A DNA stretch of 64,000 bases from an uncultured Lachnospiraceae bacterium (GCA_910586255.1 CAJUHR010000026.1:9934-73933); one strand, 5' to 3'. Counted from the first letter of the stretch, positions 34,335 through 44,293 are shown. Notes: generated from the letters alone by a model not told the origin. Program-made: numbers and translations.

Positions 34335-34970
34335 TTACCGGCTGGCTATCAGCTTACAAATGGGATTTCCTATGGAAGAGAACTTCATCTCGTATTCGGT
34401 CATCACATTATCCTCCGCCTGGTCGCTGTGGTGCAAATCTCTGGTGAACCAGTCGATCTTCCATCCTGCCTGAGGAATCGACACCAGGGAATAAGAAAAC
34501 AAGTCCTGATTGTCGGTCTTAAACTCTACCACCCCGTCTTCCTTTAAAATATGATCGTAAACCTTCATAAATTCCGGAGAAGTCAGGCGCCGTTTGGCAT
34601 GGCGGTCCTTGGGCCAGGGATCCGAAAAATTCAGATAGATCCCGGACACCTCCCGGGGGGCAAATATCTCTGACAGCGCTCTTGCATCCACGCACAAAAA
34701 GCGCAGATTAGGCAGCTTTTCCTCCTCCTGTTTTTTTATGGCCCGCAAAAGAACACTGGGATACCTCTCGATTCCAAGATAATTTATCCGGGGATGGCGC
34801 CGGGCCTGTTCCATTATAAATCGTCCCTTTCCCATTCCCACTTCAATCTGTATCGGATTATCATTGCCGAATTGGTGCTGAAAGCCTCCCTTGTACTGCT
34901 GCGGTTGTCCGATCACATAGGGGCTGACCGCAATGGCGTCCTCTGACCCCGGAATATGGCGCAACCTCAT
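34335..34970 (-). CDS. trmB: tRNA (guanine-N7-)-methyltransferase
   Basis: 211-residue SAM-dependent enzyme that makes m7G46 in tRNA. Seen: SAM motif IEVGMGKGRFI, the acidic LGIERYPSVL, and the hallmark YLNFSDPWPKDRHAKRRLTS with the downstream EFKTDN. Start at 34970 is set by GGAGGGCAAA directly upstream; the ATG at 35009 would add 13 non-family residues. Normal length and motifs. Confidence 0.95.
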   Translation of the reverse strand: MRLRHIPGSEDAIAVSPYVIGQPQQYKGGFQHQFGNDNPIQIEVGMGKGRFIMEQARRHPRINYLGIERYPSVLLRAIKKQEEEKLPNLRFLCVDARALSEIFAPREVSGIYLNFSDPWPKDRHAKRRLTSPEFMKVYDHILKEDGVVEFKTDNQDLFSYSLVSIPQAGWKIDWFTRDLHHSDQAEDNVMTEYEMKFSSIGNPICKLIASR

Positions 34971-35158
34971 TTTGCCCTCCTTTAAGCCTGGGTGTGCTTT
35001 CTGATACACTCCCGGTATTTTTTTGTTTTTCTATTTTATCAAATTTAGCTCTCCTTTGCAACAAACTTTCATTTTTCCCGTGCACAATTGACAAATATGT
35101 AGTATAATCAAAATAACATCTTTCGACAAATACTGACAAGGCACAGAGGAGGATAGCG

Positions 35159-36043
35159 ATGGCAAGTGGCAGCACAAACAACAATTGGGAAAGGATCCAG
35201 ATGGGCGTCAAGAATACGGAGCGTCTGATTGGGCAGAAGGACTACAATTCTGCCATGATAAAAGCCCGTCAGACTATGGAATTTATGGTGCGGATGCTGT
35301 CTGAACGATCCGGCTCCATGAGCGACCGGGATCTGAAGGAAATGATCGACATGCTGTACCGGAGCCGCCGGATTACGAAGAACACCTGCGACCGTTTCCA
35401 CAAAATCCGCATGATCGGCAACAAAGCTGCCCATGAAGGGGATAACTCTGCCTCCAATGCCAACTTAGCGCTCCAGCTGCTCTCCCAGGAATTTTCCACA
35501 TTTTCGGATGAGTACCGCAACAGAAGGCGAAGCTCCCCCCAGAGAGGCTCTTCCCAGAGAAGCTCCTCCCGCCGCTCCTCCTCCCAGAACCGCCGCAGAC
35601 GGTCAGCCAGAAGGCGGCGCGGGATGGCGCCGGCCGATCTTATGAGACTTCTTCTGCCAGTGGCTGGCATCCTGGTGATCCTCCTGGTGGTTTTCTTCCT
35701 TGTTCGTCTGCTAAAGCCAAAGCCTGACGAGACAAGCACCACCAGCCCCACTACCACGGCTGAGAGCGTCCCAATGCATACCGAAGTTCCCACCGTTTTC
35801 GAGACCACCCCTCCTGCAGAGCCCAGCACGGAAACAGCTCCTCTCGTGTATGTGACCACAGACGTCCTGAATGTAAGGTCCGCCCCAAGCACCGAGGGCA
35901 CAAGGCTTGGCAAGCTTAATTCCGGAGTCACCGTCAATTATGTCCGGGCAGAAAACAGTGAGTGGGCAGTGATCCTCTATGACGGTCAGGAGGCCTATGT
36001 GGCCAGTCAGTATCTGACCACCCGTGCCCCGGCCCCCCAATAG
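35159..36043 (+). CDS. DUF4145/HEPN-like, single-pass membrane protein with SH3 domain
   Basis: 294-residue protein in four parts: a cytoplasmic helical domain (residues 1-120, with IGNKAAHEGD as in DUF4145/HEPN-like folds), an Arg/Ser-rich linker (about 120-160), one transmembrane helix (LLLPVAGILVILLVVFFLV), a Thr/Pro/Glu-rich stalk and a C-terminal bacterial SH3 domain (VLNVRSAPSTEGTRLGKLNS). SH3 domains of this type bind cell wall. It could link an internal helical sensor to the wall. Start is preceded by GAGGAGGATAGCG. Function unknown. Confidence 0.75.
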   Translation: MASGSTNNNWERIQMGVKNTERLIGQKDYNSAMIKARQTMEFMVRMLSERSGSMSDRDLKEMIDMLYRSRRITKNTCDRFHKIRMIGNKAAHEGDNSASNANLALQLLSQEFSTFSDEYRNRRRSSPQRGSSQRSSSRRSSSQNRRRRSARRRRGMAPADLMRLLLPVAGILVILLVVFFLVRLLKPKPDETSTTSPTTTAESVPMHTEVPTVFETTPPAEPSTETAPLVYVTTDVLNVRSAPSTEGTRLGKLNSGVTVNYVRAENSEWAVILYDGQEAYVASQYLTTRAPAPQ

Positions 36044-36056
36044 TTGTACATAATTT

Positions 36057-36104
36057 AAAGGCAGAGCTCTTCCGAACATCAGATTTCTGGAAGGTTCTGC
36101 CTTT
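36057..36104 (+). terminator. Terminator after the SH3 protein gene
   Basis: AAAGGCAGA/TCTGCCTTT outer stem plus inner CTTCC/GGAAG, ending in TTTTTCTTTG. The following 36105-36345 is AT-rich, carries the ATPase operon leader and no gene; TATTAT at 36241-36246 is a weak -10 candidate. Confidence 0.8.
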
Positions 36105-36345
36105 TTCTTTGATTACAAAACAGCACAAATCCGTCAAATTCCCCAAAACATTGTATTTTTTTCCGCACAATCACCAAAATGCCCTGAATTTTTTCCGATT
36201 TTTAACGATTTTTTACTATGGTATTTTCCAATAAAAAGTGTATTATGGTAAAGAACCAAAGTAACGGTTCAGAAGGTATCTGAATGTTACTGCTGCAAAC
36301 TAATAGAAGATATCCCCAAAATAAAAGCAACGCAAGGAGGCAACC

Positions 36346-36657
36346 ATGAACACGGTAATCAAACGGATCTCTGAGATCGAGGATGCTGCCTCCTCCGTCA
36401 TGGAAAGTGCCAATGCATCCAAAAAGGCCTTTGCCCTAAAGATGGAGGAGCAGATTCGGAAATTTGATCAGGATCAGGAAAAGAGCACCAGCCAGGGTAT
36501 CGAGGAGCTGAGAAAACGCTTGAAGCTTGAGACAGACCGCAGACTTGAGCAGCAAAAATCCGAGGCGGAGAAATCTCTTAAGGAAATGGAAGATAATTAT
36601 CAGAAAAATTATGACTGGTATATAGAAAATCTGTTTCGTATGCTGACAGAGGAGTGA
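36346..36657 (+). CDS. V-type ATP synthase peripheral-stalk subunit (G/H)
   Basis: 103-residue, almost entirely helical coiled coil with high Glu/Lys/Gln content (FDQDQEKSTSQGIEELRKRL, ETDRRLEQQKSEAEKSLKEM). It opens the V-type ATPase operon where subunit G/H is expected. It would pair with subunit E to form the outer stalk that holds A3B3 against the membrane motor. Ribosome site CAAGGAGG precedes ATG. Sequence alone only shows a coiled coil; the call rests on position. Confidence 0.75.
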   Translation: MNTVIKRISEIEDAASSVMESANASKKAFALKMEEQIRKFDQDQEKSTSQGIEELRKRLKLETDRRLEQQKSEAEKSLKEMEDNYQKNYDWYIENLFRMLTEE

Positions 36658-36661
36658 GATT

Positions 36662-37705
36662 ATGGGACTTATCGCATACAGCGGCATTGCCACAAAAATA
36701 CGTGCCATGGAGAGCCGCCTGCTCACTCCCCGGCAGTTTCAGGAGATGGCCGGGTTGGAGGACGTGCGCAGCGCTGCCGATTATTTAAAGCAGCAGCCGG
36801 CATACACGGATATTTTTACGGGGCTTAATGACAACCAGCTTCATCGGGGCAATATCGAGTTTCTTCTGACCCGGTCAGAATATCGGGATTTTGCCCGGCT
36901 GTACCGGTTTTCCGGGCTCTCCCAGCGCCGTTTTCTGGATCTCTATTTTATGCACTATGAAATCAATATTATCCGGCAGGTGCTGCACAATGTTATGAGC
37001 GGCAGGCCGGAAACCATTGACTTATCGGACTTCCGGCAGTTTTTTGACAGGCATTCCTCCATAGACTTAGTAAGGCTGGCACAAGCCGAAAACCCGAAGG
37101 AATTTATTGAAGGACTTAAATGCTCCCCCTATGAAAAGCTGTTTGTGTCTCCGGATCCGGAAAGGCCGCTCAGCCTCTCCGACTGTGAGGTACGGCTGGA
37201 TCTGTTGTATTTCACTACCATGTGGAAGATTAAAGACAAGATACTGACCGGGCAGGAGCAGGAGGTCATCCGCCATTGCTTTGGCAGCCGTCTGGATCTT
37301 TTAAATATCCAGTGGATTTACCGCTCAAAAAAGTATTACATGCTTCCGGCAGCAGATATTTACGCACTGCTGATCCCGGTAAGATACAAGCTGCGGCCAG
37401 AACAGATTCGTCAGATGGCAGAGGCCGCATCTTTAGACGAGTTTTTCTCCGTTCTGTCAAATACTCACTACGGAAGGCTTCCTGAGGCTCAGTGGAGCGG
37501 CTCACCGGATGTGGAAGGCATGTACCGCCAGATTCTGAACCGGATCTACGGCAATACGGGACGCAGATATCCCTACACCATTGCGGTGATGGATTCTTAT
37601 CTGTATGCTAAGGAACAGGAGATACACAAGATTATTGCCACAATTGAGGGCATCCGCTACGGTCTCAAACCGGAAGCGATCCTCGACATGGCCAAAAAGC
37701 AGTAG
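36662..37705 (+). CDS. ntpC: V-type ATP synthase subunit C
   Basis: 347-residue subunit C/d, the funnel-shaped part that joins the central stalk to the proteolipid ring. Helical protein with MGLIAYSGIATKIRAMESRL at the N-terminus, family repeats such as YEINIIRQVLHNV and a C-terminal YLYAKEQEIHKIIATIEGIR. Four bases after the preceding gene and 12 before subunit I, hence co-transcribed. Confidence 0.9.
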   Translation: MGLIAYSGIATKIRAMESRLLTPRQFQEMAGLEDVRSAADYLKQQPAYTDIFTGLNDNQLHRGNIEFLLTRSEYRDFARLYRFSGLSQRRFLDLYFMHYEINIIRQVLHNVMSGRPETIDLSDFRQFFDRHSSIDLVRLAQAENPKEFIEGLKCSPYEKLFVSPDPERPLSLSDCEVRLDLLYFTTMWKIKDKILTGQEQEVIRHCFGSRLDLLNIQWIYRSKKYYMLPAADIYALLIPVRYKLRPEQIRQMAEAASLDEFFSVLSNTHYGRLPEAQWSGSPDVEGMYRQILNRIYGNTGRRYPYTIAVMDSYLYAKEQEIHKIIATIEGIRYGLKPEAILDMAKKQ

Positions 37706-37717
37706 GAGGTGTGAATT

Positions 37718-39676
37718 TTGGTAGAAAAAATGAAGTTCTTAAGCATTACGGGACATAAAGGGGACATTGACCGGGTGGTTGATCAGTATTTTTCCCGCTA
37801 TGAGATCCATCTGGAAAATGCCTTGTCAGAGTTAAAGACTGTCCCCAATTTAAGACCATTTACAGAAAACAACCCATATAAGGAGGAGCTCATCAAATCA
37901 GAGGATCTGATCCGGACCTATCTTCATGAGCCTGTCAAAAATAGTCCTGCTTCCTCCGATTCCGCACAATTTCAGAAGCTTTCCGCAGAAGAGGCAGCAG
38001 AGATCATTCAGACACTGAACCAGGAGCTTTCGGTTCTGGTGGAAGAAAAGGAAAGACTGGCAAAGGAGCTGGAGATGCTGCAGATATCTGAAAAACAGAT
38101 CAATCCCTTTATTGATCTGAATTACGATGTCCGCTCCATTTTACAATTTAAATATGTAGGTTTTCGTTTCGGGCGTTTTCCTCATGAATACTACAAAAAG
38201 TTTATAGATTATGTGTATGATACCATTGACGTGGTCATGCACAAGTGCCAGGAGGACGAAAAATATGTGTGGGTGGTGTATTTTGTTCCCAAGGTAATAT
38301 CCGACAAAATGGATGCCATCCTTGCTTCCCTCCACTTTGAGCGGTTTTTCCTGGCTGATGAGTATGAGGGAACTCCCACAGAAGCTTCCCAGGCCCTCAA
38401 GGAAAAAATCAATGGACTTCTGGCAAGAATCCAGGAAACCGACCAAAGTCTTTCCCAAATCATCCAGGCCAGGAAGGCTGACCTTCTGGCCGCCCATGAA
38501 AGGCTTGAGCGGTTTTCCACCAATTTTGATGTGCGCAAGCTGGCGGCGTGCACCAGCCATGAAAGCCACACCTTCTATATTTTGTGCGGCTGGATGCGGG
38601 AAAAGGACGCTGCCTCCTTTCAGAAGGAGCTGGAAAATGATCCGGAGACCTTCTCTTTCATGGAAGACAACCATGACAATATTGTCAGCAAGCCTCCTAC
38701 CCGGCTGAAAAACCCCGGCATTTTCAAGCCGTTTGAGATGTTTATCCGGATGTACGGGCTGCCGGCCTACGGAGAGATCGATCCCACGGTCCTTTTGGGA
38801 CTGACCTACGCTTTCCTGTTCGGATTCATGTTCGGGGATGCGGGACAGGGGCTGTGTCTGCTGCTTGGAGGCTTCCTTTTGTACCGGGCTAAGAAGATGG
38901 ACTTAGCGGCGATTATCTCCTGCTGCGGTTTCTTCTCCACCATATTCGGCTTTTTATTCGGCAGCGTTTTTGGCTTTGAAGATATTATAGAGGCGGTCTG
39001 GCTTCACCCCAAGGATGCCATGACAAGGCTGCCCTTTATCGGCAACTTAAACACGGTCTTTGTGGTGGCTATCGCCCTGGGTATGGGAATTGTGCTGATG
39101 ACCATGATTTTAAACGTCATCAACAGTCTTAAGTCCCATGACCCGGAAAAAGCATATTTTGACACCAACGGAATCGCCGGAATCGTGTTCTACACAGCCC
39201 TGGCCGCCACCGTATTTCTCTACATGACCAATCATCCCCTTCCGGCCGCGGCTGTGCTGACTGTGATGTTTTTGGCTCCCCTTATGGTGATTCTCTTTAA
39301 GGAGCCCCTGGCTGCTCTTGTGGAAAAGAAGGCTGAGGTTATGCCAAAACAAAAGGGAATGTTTTTTGTCCAGGGCTTTTTTGAGCTGTTTGAGGTACTG
39401 CTCAGCTATTTCTCCAACACCCTTTCCTTTGTCCGTGTAGGCGCCTTTGCCGTCAGCCACGCCGCCATGATGGAGGTGGTTCTGATGCTTGCCGGCGCTG
39501 AGGCCGGCAGCCCCAACTGGGTGGTCGTCATCCTGGGCAACCTGTTTGTGTGCGGTATGGAAGGACTGATTGTCGGCATTCAGGTTCTGCGTCTGGAGTA
39601 CTATGAGCTGTTCAGCCGTTTTTATCACGGCACCGGACGGGAATTTAAGCCTTACGGGAAAGCCGATATGCAATAA
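37718..39676 (+). CDS. ntpI: V-type ATP synthase subunit I (a)
   Basis: 652-residue membrane stator. The N-terminal half is soluble and coiled-coil-rich (about 1-330); the C-terminal half has seven or eight helices with GLTYAFLFGFMFGDAGQGL and LSYFSNTLSFVRVGAFAVSH, where the Arg of SFVRVGAF is the conserved ion-channel arginine. Start is TTG at 37718, preceded by AGGAGGTGTGAATT; an ATG four codons later lacks good spacing. Confidence 0.95.
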   Translation: MVEKMKFLSITGHKGDIDRVVDQYFSRYEIHLENALSELKTVPNLRPFTENNPYKEELIKSEDLIRTYLHEPVKNSPASSDSAQFQKLSAEEAAEIIQTLNQELSVLVEEKERLAKELEMLQISEKQINPFIDLNYDVRSILQFKYVGFRFGRFPHEYYKKFIDYVYDTIDVVMHKCQEDEKYVWVVYFVPKVISDKMDAILASLHFERFFLADEYEGTPTEASQALKEKINGLLARIQETDQSLSQIIQARKADLLAAHERLERFSTNFDVRKLAACTSHESHTFYILCGWMREKDAASFQKELENDPETFSFMEDNHDNIVSKPPTRLKNPGIFKPFEMFIRMYGLPAYGEIDPTVLLGLTYAFLFGFMFGDAGQGLCLLLGGFLLYRAKKMDLAAIISCCGFFSTIFGFLFGSVFGFEDIIEAVWLHPKDAMTRLPFIGNLNTVFVVAIALGMGIVLMTMILNVINSLKSHDPEKAYFDTNGIAGIVFYTALAATVFLYMTNHPLPAAAVLTVMFLAPLMVILFKEPLAALVEKKAEVMPKQKGMFFVQGFFELFEVLLSYFSNTLSFVRVGAFAVSHAAMMEVVLMLAGAEAGSPNWVVVILGNLFVCGMEGLIVGIQVLRLEYYELFSRFYHGTGREFKPYGKADMQ

Positions 39677-39720
39677 CTGTTTGAATAATTAAGTACATTC
39701 ATTAAAGGAGGAACTTTATC

Positions 39721-40158
39721 ATGACCTTATTAACAAAAATCACCCTGACCATTGCTCTGCTTATCAGTATTGCCGTTCCCTTCGGCGCTTTTGCCGCCGG
39801 CGAAAAGACCCGCGGCCGTTATAAAACCGCCCTGGGCGTCAATGTCTTTCTGTTTATGGGAACCCTGATCGTAGCCGCCGGTCTTATGTTCACAGGAAAT
39901 GCCTCCGCCGCTGAGACAGCTGCCACCGCCTCCGCCGCCGGAAGCGCGGCCGGCTGGGGATATCTGGCTGCTGCCCTCTCCACGGGAATGTCCTGTATCG
40001 GAGGCGGTATCGCCGTGTCCGCCGCTGCTTCCGCTGCTCTGGGCGCTATCAGCGAGGACGGCTCCATTCTTGGTAAATCCCTCATCTTCGTTGGCCTTGC
40101 CGAAGGTGTGTGTCTGTACGGACTGATCATTTCCTTCATGATCCTCGGTAAGCTGTGA
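39721..40158 (+). CDS. ntpK: V-type ATP synthase proteolipid subunit K
   Basis: 145-residue four-helix proteolipid of the rotor ring. The ion-carrying Glu128 in VGLAEGVCLYGLI is in the last helix. The first hairpin has no matching carboxylate, so one site per four helices, as in NtpK-type rings. An Ala/Ser/Thr-rich loop (about 58-78) between helices 2 and 3 is longer than usual. Sodium or proton use cannot be fixed from this alone. AAAGGAGG precedes ATG. Confidence 0.93.
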   Translation: MTLLTKITLTIALLISIAVPFGAFAAGEKTRGRYKTALGVNVFLFMGTLIVAAGLMFTGNASAAETAATASAAGSAAGWGYLAAALSTGMSCIGGGIAVSAAASAALGAISEDGSILGKSLIFVGLAEGVCLYGLIISFMILGKL

Positions 40159-40162
40159 TTCT

Positions 40163-40471
40163 ATGAAAATGTATCTGATCAGCGACAACATTGACACCTG
40201 GACCGGCATGCGTCTCGCCGGAATCGAGGGTGCGGTTGTTCATGAGAAACAGGAGCTTCAAAGAGAGCTGGATAAGGTCCTGGCCGACAAGGAGATCGGA
40301 ATCGTTCTTCTGACTGAAAAATTCGGCAGGGAATTTCCCGGGTTGATCAATGATGTGAAGCTAAACCACAGGCTTCCTCTTTTTGTGGAGATCCCCGACC
40401 GCCACGGAACCGGCCGCAAGCCGGACTTTATCACCTCTTATGTAAATGAGGCCATTGGATTAAAATTATAG
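40163..40471 (+). CDS. V-type ATP synthase subunit F
   Basis: 102-residue central-stalk subunit F with a small Rossmann-like fold: MKMYLISDNIDTWTGMRLAG at the N-terminus, IGIVLLTEKF, and PLFVEIPDRHG. Five bases after subunit K. It binds subunit D inside the catalytic head and couples rotation. Called NtpG in the Enterococcus naming, so no symbol is given. Confidence 0.92.
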   Translation: MKMYLISDNIDTWTGMRLAGIEGAVVHEKQELQRELDKVLADKEIGIVLLTEKFGREFPGLINDVKLNHRLPLFVEIPDRHGTGRKPDFITSYVNEAIGLKL

Positions 40472-40494
40472 TCTGAAAGAAAGCAGGTGACCCT

Positions 40495-41079
40495 TTGACC
40501 ACAGAGGAAAAATTAAAACATTTTCTGGATACCTGTATGGAGAATGTCCGTATGCGCAGCAGTCGGATGCTGGATGAGTATACTTCTGCTCTTGAGAAAT
40601 CCTTTGAGGACCACAAGCGTGATGCCAGACACCGGACACAGCTTCAGATCCGTCAGGAGACAGAAAGAATCGAACGAGACATAAACCGGCAGGTTTCTGC
40701 CGGACAGCTTGAGATCCGCCGCTTGCTTGGACGCAGGCAGGAGGAACTGAAAGAACAGCTTTTTGCCAAGCTTAAGGAGCGGCTGGATGATTTTGTAAAA
40801 ACCCCGGAATATGAAAAGCTTTTGGAACGACAGATTCAAAATGCCATTGACTTTGCCAAGGGCCAGGCAGTTTTAATCTATCTGGACCCTTCTGATAAAG
40901 ACAAGGCAGATGGCTTTGCGGCCCGCTATCCTAAGGCAGACTTTAAGCTGAGCAGCTATTCCTTTTTTGGGGGAACAAGAGCTGTCATTCCCTCCCACAA
41001 TGTTCTGATCGACAATTCCTTTAAGACCCGACTGGCCGAGGCAAAGGAGAGCTTCCATTTTGAAAGGAGGGAAAGCTGA
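40495..41079 (+). CDS. ntpE: V-type ATP synthase subunit E
   Basis: 194-residue peripheral-stalk subunit E: N-terminal coiled coil (about 1-100, RRQEELKEQLFAKLKERL) and a globular C-terminus (IYLDPSDKDKADGF, GGTRAVIPSHNVLIDNSF). Start is TTG at 40495 with AGCAGGTGA upstream. Its TGA stop overlaps the ATG of subunit A, so the two are translationally coupled. Confidence 0.9.
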   Translation: MTTEEKLKHFLDTCMENVRMRSSRMLDEYTSALEKSFEDHKRDARHRTQLQIRQETERIERDINRQVSAGQLEIRRLLGRRQEELKEQLFAKLKERLDDFVKTPEYEKLLERQIQNAIDFAKGQAVLIYLDPSDKDKADGFAARYPKADFKLSSYSFFGGTRAVIPSHNVLIDNSFKTRLAEAKESFHFERRES

Positions 41080-42860
41080 TGGCTGCTGTTTATGAGGAAA
41101 AAACCGGCATTATCTATGAGATCAACGGGCCTATTGTCCACTTAAAAGAGGATGCTGGCTTTATGATGAATGAGATGGTTTACGTAGGAAAGGACCGGCT
41201 CACCGGGGAGGTGATCGGCTTGGCCTCCGACCGCACCACCATTCAGGTTTACGAGGAAACCACCGGCCTTAAGCCGGGGGATTCGGTGGTGGGAACCGGC
41301 TCACCGGTCTGTGTAACCCTTGCCCCAGGAATCCTGACAAATATTTTTGACGGCATCGAGCGGCCTCTCAGTGAGATTGCCAAATCCGGCGGCGCCTACT
41401 TAAACCGGGGCGTCAATGTAAAGGCTCTGGACACATCCAAAAAATGGCAGACCCACATGACCGTCAAAAATGGGGACCATGTGTCCGGCGGCACCATCAT
41501 TGCGGAAGTGCCGGAAACTCCTGCCATTGTCCACAAGGTTATGATCCCTCCCGACAAGGAGGGAATTGTAACGGATGTGGTCTCTGACGGAGCATACACC
41601 ATTTCCGAACCGCTTCTGACCCTGCAGCTGCAAGACGGCAGCAAGGAGCAGCTGTCCATGACGCAAAAATGGCCCATCCGTCAGGCACGGCCCACAGCCA
41701 AACGCTTTGGAGCCGGCCAGCCCCTGATCACCGGACAGCGTATCCTTGACACTCTGTTTCCCTTGGCCAAGGGAGGCACGGCCGCCATCCCCGGAGGCTT
41801 TGGCACCGGCAAGACCATGACCCAGCACCAGATCGCCAAATGGTCCGATGCCAATATTATCATTTACATTGGCTGCGGTGAGAGAGGCAATGAGATGACG
41901 CAGGTGCTGGAGGAATTTGGCCAGCTGACTGACCCCAAAACGGGAAATCCCCTGATGGATCGGACAACGCTCATTGCCAACACCTCCAACATGCCTGTGG
42001 CTGCCCGGGAAGCCAGCCTTTACGCCGGCCTGACTCTGGCAGAGTACTATCGGGATATGGGATACCATGTGGCCATTATGGCGGATTCCACCTCCCGGTG
42101 GGCAGAGGCGCTGCGGGAATTGTCCGGCCGCCTGGAGGAAATGCCTGCGGAGGAAGGCTTCCCCGCCTATCTGGCCTCCAAGCTGTCCGCCTTCTATGAG
42201 CGGGCCGGCATGATGGAAAATTTAAACGGAACCGATGGGAGTGTCACCATCATCGGCGCCGTGTCTCCTCAGGGCGGTGATTTCTCCGAGCCGGTGACCC
42301 AAAACACGAGACGTTTCGTCCGCTGCTTCTGGGGTCTGGACAAGAGTCTTGCCTACGCCAGACATTTTCCGGCTATTTCCTGGCTTACCAGCTATTCCGA
42401 ATATCTGAGCGATTTGGAGGGCTGGTACTCGGAGCATGTGAACCGGGATTTTATGAATTACCGCAATCAGATTGTGTCCCTCCTGTCCCAGGAAAGCAGT
42501 CTTATGGAGATCGTAAAGCTGATCGGAAGCGATGTGCTGCCGGATGATCAGAAATTGATTCTGGAGATTGCCAGGGTCATCCGGACCGGCTTTTTGCAGC
42601 AAAATGCCTTCCACAAGGATGACACCTGTGTGCCTATGGAAAAGCAGTTTAAAATGATGGAGATCATTTTGTATCTGTACCAGAAATCCCGTTCTCTGAT
42701 CAGTATGGGTATGCCCATGTCCGTACTCAAGGAGGACTCCATTTTCGACAAGGTAGTTTCCATCAAGTATGACGTGCCCAACAACCAACCAGAGCTTTTG
42801 GACAATTATAAAAAAGAGATTGACCGTTTCTATGATGACGTCATAGAGCGGAATGCATAG
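41079..42860 (+). CDS. ntpA: V-type ATP synthase catalytic subunit A
   Basis: 593-residue catalytic subunit. P-loop GGFGTGKT at about residue 238, catalytic Glu in YIGCGERGNEM, and SRWAEALRELSGRLEEMPAE typical of the family; the non-homologous region that sets A apart from F-type beta is present at about 110-190. ATP hydrolysis or synthesis at the A/B interface drives the ion motor. Confidence 0.97.
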   Translation: MAAVYEEKTGIIYEINGPIVHLKEDAGFMMNEMVYVGKDRLTGEVIGLASDRTTIQVYEETTGLKPGDSVVGTGSPVCVTLAPGILTNIFDGIERPLSEIAKSGGAYLNRGVNVKALDTSKKWQTHMTVKNGDHVSGGTIIAEVPETPAIVHKVMIPPDKEGIVTDVVSDGAYTISEPLLTLQLQDGSKEQLSMTQKWPIRQARPTAKRFGAGQPLITGQRILDTLFPLAKGGTAAIPGGFGTGKTMTQHQIAKWSDANIIIYIGCGERGNEMTQVLEEFGQLTDPKTGNPLMDRTTLIANTSNMPVAAREASLYAGLTLAEYYRDMGYHVAIMADSTSRWAEALRELSGRLEEMPAEEGFPAYLASKLSAFYERAGMMENLNGTDGSVTIIGAVSPQGGDFSEPVTQNTRRFVRCFWGLDKSLAYARHFPAISWLTSYSEYLSDLEGWYSEHVNRDFMNYRNQIVSLLSQESSLMEIVKLIGSDVLPDDQKLILEIARVIRTGFLQQNAFHKDDTCVPMEKQFKMMEIILYLYQKSRSLISMGMPMSVLKEDSIFDKVVSIKYDVPNNQPELLDNYKKEIDRFYDDVIERNA

Positions 42861-42874
42861 AGGAGGGATCAGAA

Positions 42875-44281
42875 ATGGCAATTGAATATTTAGGTTTGCG
42901 CGCGATTCAGGGTCCCATGGTTGTGCTGGAGGGTGTCCGTGGAGCCGCCTATGATGAGATTGTGGAGATGACCACAGACAGCGGCCAGAAGAGACTGGGG
43001 CGCATTATCCAGATCAGCGAGGATCGGGCCGTGATCCAGGTATTTGAGGGCACAGAGGGGCTGACCTTAAAGGGAGTCCACACCCGTCCGACCGGTCATC
43101 CCATGGAGCTGGGCGTGTCTGAGGAAATGCTGGGCCGTACCTTCAACGGCATCGGCGTGCCGATTGATGGTCTGGGGGAGATCCTGCCGGAAAAAAAACT
43201 GGATGTCAACGGCCAGCCCTTAAACCCGGTATCCCGGGAATATCCCAGAAACTATATCCGCACCGGAATCTCCGCCATAGACGGGCTGATGACTCTGATC
43301 CGCGGCCAAAAGCTGCCTATTTTCTCCGGCAGCGGTCTGCCTCATGACCAGCTTGCGGCTCAAATCGTACAGCAGGCCTCCTTAGGAGACAATTCAGACG
43401 AGGATTTTGCCATTGTGTTTGCCGCAATGGGCGTCAAGCACGATGTGGCCGATTTTTTCCGCAGAACTTTTGAGGAGAGCGGTGTTTCCTCCCATGTGGC
43501 AATGTTTATCAACCTTGCCAATGACCCGGTGGTGGAGCGTCTGATCACCCCCAAGGCTGCCCTGACCCTGGCCGAATATCTGGCATTTGAAAAGAATATG
43601 CATATTCTGGTCATTCTCACGGACATGACCTCCTTCGCCGAGGCCATGCGTGAGGTCTCCTCCTCCAAGGGAGAGATTCCTTCCCGAAAGGGCTTTCCCG
43701 GCTATCTGTACAGCGAGCTGGCGGCTCTTTACGAGCGGGCCGGAATTGTCCGGGGTTCAAGCGGTTCCGTGACTCAGATTCCGATTCTTACCATGCCGGG
43801 AGATGATATCACCCATCCCATCCCGGATCTGACCGGATATATCACGGAAGGGCAAATCGTTCTGGATCGAAACCTTCACGGCCAGGCCGTGTATCCGCCC
43901 ATCAATGTACTGCCCAGTCTGTCCCGTCTGATGAAGGACGGCATTGGTGAGGGCTATACCCGGGCAGATCATCAGTCCGTGGCCAACCAGCTTTTCTCCT
44001 GCTATGCCAAGGTGGGGGATGCCAGAGCATTAGCCTCCGTGATCGGTGAAGATGAGCTGTCCCCTCTGGACAAAAAGTATCTGGTGTTTGGAAGAGAATT
44101 TGAGAGACGATTTGTAGGGCAGGATCCCCGTGACAACCGCAATATTCTTGAAACCTTGAAGATCGGATGGGAGCTTTTGGGCCTTTTACCAAGGGCCGAG
44201 TTAGACCGGATCGACACGAAGCTTTTGGACCAGTATTATAAGCCGGCTGAGCCTGACAGCCAGCAGCAGGCTTCCAGATAA
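42875..44281 (+). CDS. ntpB: V-type ATP synthase regulatory subunit B
   Basis: 468-residue non-catalytic head subunit: degenerate nucleotide loop SGSGLPHDQLAAQI in place of a P-loop, MRTxIS-like GISAIDGLMTLIRGQKLPIF, and the C-terminal helical domain. Ribosome site AGAGGAGGG. Sits between A and D as in other clostridial V-type operons. Confidence 0.97.
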   Translation: MAIEYLGLRAIQGPMVVLEGVRGAAYDEIVEMTTDSGQKRLGRIIQISEDRAVIQVFEGTEGLTLKGVHTRPTGHPMELGVSEEMLGRTFNGIGVPIDGLGEILPEKKLDVNGQPLNPVSREYPRNYIRTGISAIDGLMTLIRGQKLPIFSGSGLPHDQLAAQIVQQASLGDNSDEDFAIVFAAMGVKHDVADFFRRTFEESGVSSHVAMFINLANDPVVERLITPKAALTLAEYLAFEKNMHILVILTDMTSFAEAMREVSSSKGEIPSRKGFPGYLYSELAALYERAGIVRGSSGSVTQIPILTMPGDDITHPIPDLTGYITEGQIVLDRNLHGQAVYPPINVLPSLSRLMKDGIGEGYTRADHQSVANQLFSCYAKVGDARALASVIGEDELSPLDKKYLVFGREFERRFVGQDPRDNRNILETLKIGWELLGLLPRAELDRIDTKLLDQYYKPAEPDSQQQASR

Positions 44282-44293
44282 GGAGGAACCTCC

